Both the position numbers and the translations under genes were made by a program. A DNA stretch of 64,000 nucleotides, taken from NCBI RefSeq assembly GCF_005239225.2, contig NC_133298.1, positions 2,232,001-2,296,000 of the forward strand, in the 5' to 3' direction. Every line of letters begins with the position of its first letter. Position 1 is the first letter of the stretch. Under the pieces are notes generated by a model, which was not told the origin of the DNA, did not search any database, and was given only the letters and a program-made list of their open reading frames with translations. The stretch is from Populus alba (Eukaryota; Streptophyta; Magnoliopsida; Malpighiales; Salicaceae). This document shows, one piece after another, positions 61,246 through 64,000 of the stretch.

Positions 61246-61549
61246 TTTTATCCACAACAGACGCATCATAAGTGTCTCATAACTTCTGCTTTGCTTCAAG
61301 TAGTCCATTATTAGACTTCATTTTTTGAATCGCAAGCACTTCACTGGGATGTTTTCAGCTGTTATATTCAATTAGGGTTCTGTTGGAGTTTGCAAAGGGT
61401 TTTGGATGTTCTTTGTTTTGGAGTTTCATGATCTTGGAAAGATACTAATGGATTTTTGCAGAGAAGCACGGATTGTCAACGAGGATGTTCTAGTGTTGTT
61501 GTAGATTCTTATCCAAGACTTGTATCATTTGATGATGTCATGTGAATTG
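61246..61549. other. unassigned spacer left of the copia LTR
   Basis: No recognisable gene or repeat. The last bases before the LTR, AATTG at 61545-61549, are the candidate 5-bp target duplication of the copia element; the other copy lies outside the window. Confidence 0.4.
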
Positions 61550-62034
61550 TGTTAGGATACTGGCATGCAAACCCGACAAGACAAAAGGCTAAAATGAGAA
61601 ATGAGACACACAAGAATTTACGTGGTTCACCCAATTAGGCTACGTCCACGGGCAAGTATAGAAGGATTTTACTAAGTAATGTGGGAATTACAACCTCTCT
61701 CAAATAATAGGAGAACAACTAAGAATCTCTCTATTACTAGGAGAAAACACCTCACTTACTCTCTCACAAATACCTCACAAATTTGTGGGATTATTTTCCC
61801 TCTTCACTCTCCTCTTCCTCTCTTGTTTCTCTCTTATGGTGTGTTTACAATGCTTGGATGCATTGCCTATTTATAGGCAAACATCCATGCAAATACAAGG
61901 GGTAGGCAAGTTGCACAAGTTTGGCACAAGTTTGGTGCCTACAATTTGTGACTAAGGAAGGATGGCTTCACCACCATTGTTGACTCCCACCATTGTTGAC
62001 TTAGGTGGTTGGTTTCACATTGGTTGGTTTCACA
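61550..62034 (-). mobile_element. 3' LTR of a Ty1/copia retrotransposon, 485 bp
   Basis: On the minus strand it starts TGTGAAACCAACC and ends TATCCTAACA, the TG...CA termini of an LTR. A polypurine tract, AAGTGGGAGAA, lies immediately upstream on the minus strand at about 62035-62046. The LTR contains the plant copia-like phrase AATTTACGTGGTTCACCC on the plus strand. The opposite LTR is beyond the right edge of the window. Confidence 0.85.
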
Positions 62035-62130
62035 TTCTCCCACTTGAAGACTTTGATGATTGAATCAAGTCTTCACACTTCATCATTTGTGATTCTTCTA
62101 TCCTTTCAATACTTGCCATCTTCATGCTGC

Positions 62131-64000
62131 TTACGTTTCTGCTAGGCCACAAGAGGATCTGCACCATATATACTTATCAGTGTTGACTGGTTTGGTTAAA
62201 GCATCTGCTGGGTTTTCCTTTGTGTGAACCTTCTGAAAATCCACACTTCCATCTTCCACCACTTCGCGAACAAAGTGATACTGAACATCTATATGTTTTG
62301 TTCTTGAATGAAACGCTGGATTCCTTGCAATATGCAAGGCACTCTGACTATCACAATACAAAAGAATCTTCTCTTGTTTGTGCCCGGAGCTCCTCCATAA
62401 GTTTCTTCATCCATATTGCTTCCTTACAAGCTTGTGTAGCTGCCATATACTCAGCTTCTGTTGTGGATAACGCTACAACAGTCTGAAGTTTAGAGACCCA
62501 GCTCACAGCTCCTCCTGCAATTATGAACACATAGCCTGTAGTGGATTTTCTTTTCTCAAGGTCACCAGCAAAATCTGAGTCAACATAACCTCTGATAGTA
62601 AATTCTGATCCTCCATAACATAATGCGGCATCTGAGGTACCCTTGATGTATCTCAAGATCCTCTTAATAGTATTCCAATGCTCTCTACCAGGATTTGCCA
62701 TGTATCGACTAGTTGCTCCCACTGCTTGTGCAATGTCTGGTCTTGTACATATCATGGCAAACATTAAACTTCCCACTGCTGATGCATACGGTACTCGAGA
62801 CATCTCCCATCCTCTCTGCTTCATTGCTAGGAGACATACTTGAGGATAATTTGAAGTTAACAGGAAGTGGGGTGGAAATTGGCTTACAATCTTGCATGTT
62901 GAAGCGTCGCAAGATCTTCTTTTAAATAATTCTTCTGAGAAAGCCAAATCTTCCTCTTACTTCTATCTCGGTGAATTTGCATCCCTAGAATCTTGTTTGC
63001 TGGTCCCAAGTCCTTCATATCAAACTCCCTAGCCAACTGTGCCTTCAATTCTTGGACTCGATCTTTGTTGGGGCCTATTACCAACATGTCATCCACGTAC
63101 AACAACAGAATGATGAAAACATCATTTTCTTCAAACCTCTTGTAATACGTACAATGGTCTGAACTGAGTCTGTTGTACCCAAGGCTAATTATGAAGGAAT
63201 CAAATCTCTTGTACCAACACCTCGGCGCCTGTTTTGAGACCGTATAGAGATTTGTTCAACCTGCAAACCAAGTTCTCCTTGCCTGTTTCAGCAAAACCCT
63301 CTGGTTGGAGCATATAAATTTCTTCTTCAAGTTCTCCATGAAGAAATGCAGTTTTCACATCTAACTGCTCTAAGTGAAGATCAAATATAGCACACATTGC
63401 CAAGACTACTCTGATTGTAGTAAGTCGTACCACCGGAGAAAATATCTCATTGAAGTCTATTCCTTCTTTCTGAGCATATGCTTTCACCACCAATCTTGCA
63501 CGATACCGCTCCACTTGATCATTGCCATCACGCTTTATCTTGTAAACCCATTTGTTGCCAATGGCCTTTCTCTCCTTGTGGTAGCGGAACAAGATCCCAA
63601 GTGTTATTCTTGTGCAGAGCTTCAATCTCCTCTTGCATTGCTGTCATCCACATAGATACATCTGTGCTTTTGATAGCCTCATGGAAAGTTGAATGGCTCT
63701 CCATCCTCTGTTAGAAGACAGTATGCAATGTTGCTCTCAGTAACATATTCTGAGTGCCAAGCCGGTGGTCTTCTTTCACGAGTTGACCGTCGAACTTCAG
63801 GAGTTTCAGACTCTATTTGTTCTTGTTCTTCATGCTCTGGTACAGCTTCAGAAGAAGTATGATTCTGAGTATTTTCCATCTGGACTTCTGTAGTCTCCTT
63901 TAAAATGCTATTATTTTCTTCCATTTGCATTTTATCTTCTGCAAATATGACATCTCTACTGATGACTACCTTGTGGGCAGTGGGATCCCACAAGCGATAC
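62131..64000 (-). pseudogene. Ty1/copia pol (integrase end, RT, RNase H), frames broken
   Basis: The 3' part of a copia polyprotein, cut by the window edge. Order on the minus strand: integrase C-terminus with VVISRDVIF and RRSTRERRPPAWHSEYV (63993-63679); reverse transcriptase NKWVYKIKRDG, QLDVKTAFLHGELEEEIYM and YVDDMLVIG (about 63105); then VGSLMFAMICTRPDI and RNase H with VDSDFAGD, LSTTEAEYMA and [11 protein letters not shown], ending [10 protein letters not shown]. Six single-base insertions shift the frame, near 63686, 63573, 63235, 62925, 62806 and 62392, all in or next to a homopolymer. Otherwise I see no stop in the expected frame. The element may be young and the breaks partly technical. 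Confidence 0.9.

Overview
This window is nuclear DNA of a woody dicot, most likely poplar or another Salicaceae. The sequence is AT-rich, its genes are split by GT-AG introns, and it carries a proteasome subunit, a mitochondrial glycine-decarboxylase H protein, a plastid chaperonin and a large LRR receptor kinase. The gaps hold plant transposons: TIR/MITE elements, a tRNA-derived SINE resembling Salicaceae SINEs, an L1-type LINE, a hAT-like element, LTR blocks and a Ty1/copia element. The genus is an inference; no alignment was run.

Layout. The left part (1-16 kb) holds three genes: 20S proteasome alpha-2 (2748-7024, +, ten exons), glycine cleavage H protein (9084-11444, +, three exons) and a patatin-like phospholipase of the catalytic-Ser-lacking III class (14079-15695, -, three exons, one single-base frameshift). 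From 16 to 26 kb there is no convincing gene, only AT-rich DNA with MITEs and a SINE. At 26.1-30.0 kb lies an intact nine-exon gene for the divergent plastid chaperonin-60 alpha-2 (CPNA2-like, +). Convergent with it at 32.3-36.25 kb is a 1271-residue LRR receptor-like kinase (-), whose ectodomain contains an exact-period 144-bp tandem array.

The right half (36.3-64 kb) is a graveyard of local duplications and transposons. Segments resembling the kinase-gene 3' flank recur at about 38, 40-41, 42.5, 45.6-46.5 and 57.6-58.7 kb. A four-copy ~375-bp array sits at 47.4-48.8 kb. Two related LTR-like blocks lie at 49.2-51.6 and 54.5-56.6 kb. A LINE on the minus strand is broken by one of these blocks and by a 1465-bp hAT-like element with 8-bp target duplications. 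A 2.5-kb partial copy of the chaperonin gene (58.76-61.24 kb) is joined to a copy of the kinase 3' end. The window ends inside a Ty1/copia element on the minus strand, whose 485-bp LTR is at 61550-62034.

The genes are independent housekeeping or signalling loci and do not form one pathway. The most useful observations are: (1) the kinase LRR array; (2) the chaperonin/kinase duplication junction, which looks like a fossil of a head-to-tail tandem duplication; and (3) a strong excess of single-base, mostly homopolymer insertions in the phospholipase gene, the chaperonin copy and the copia element, which suggests consensus error at least as much as biological decay. I did not see a clearly new biological system.
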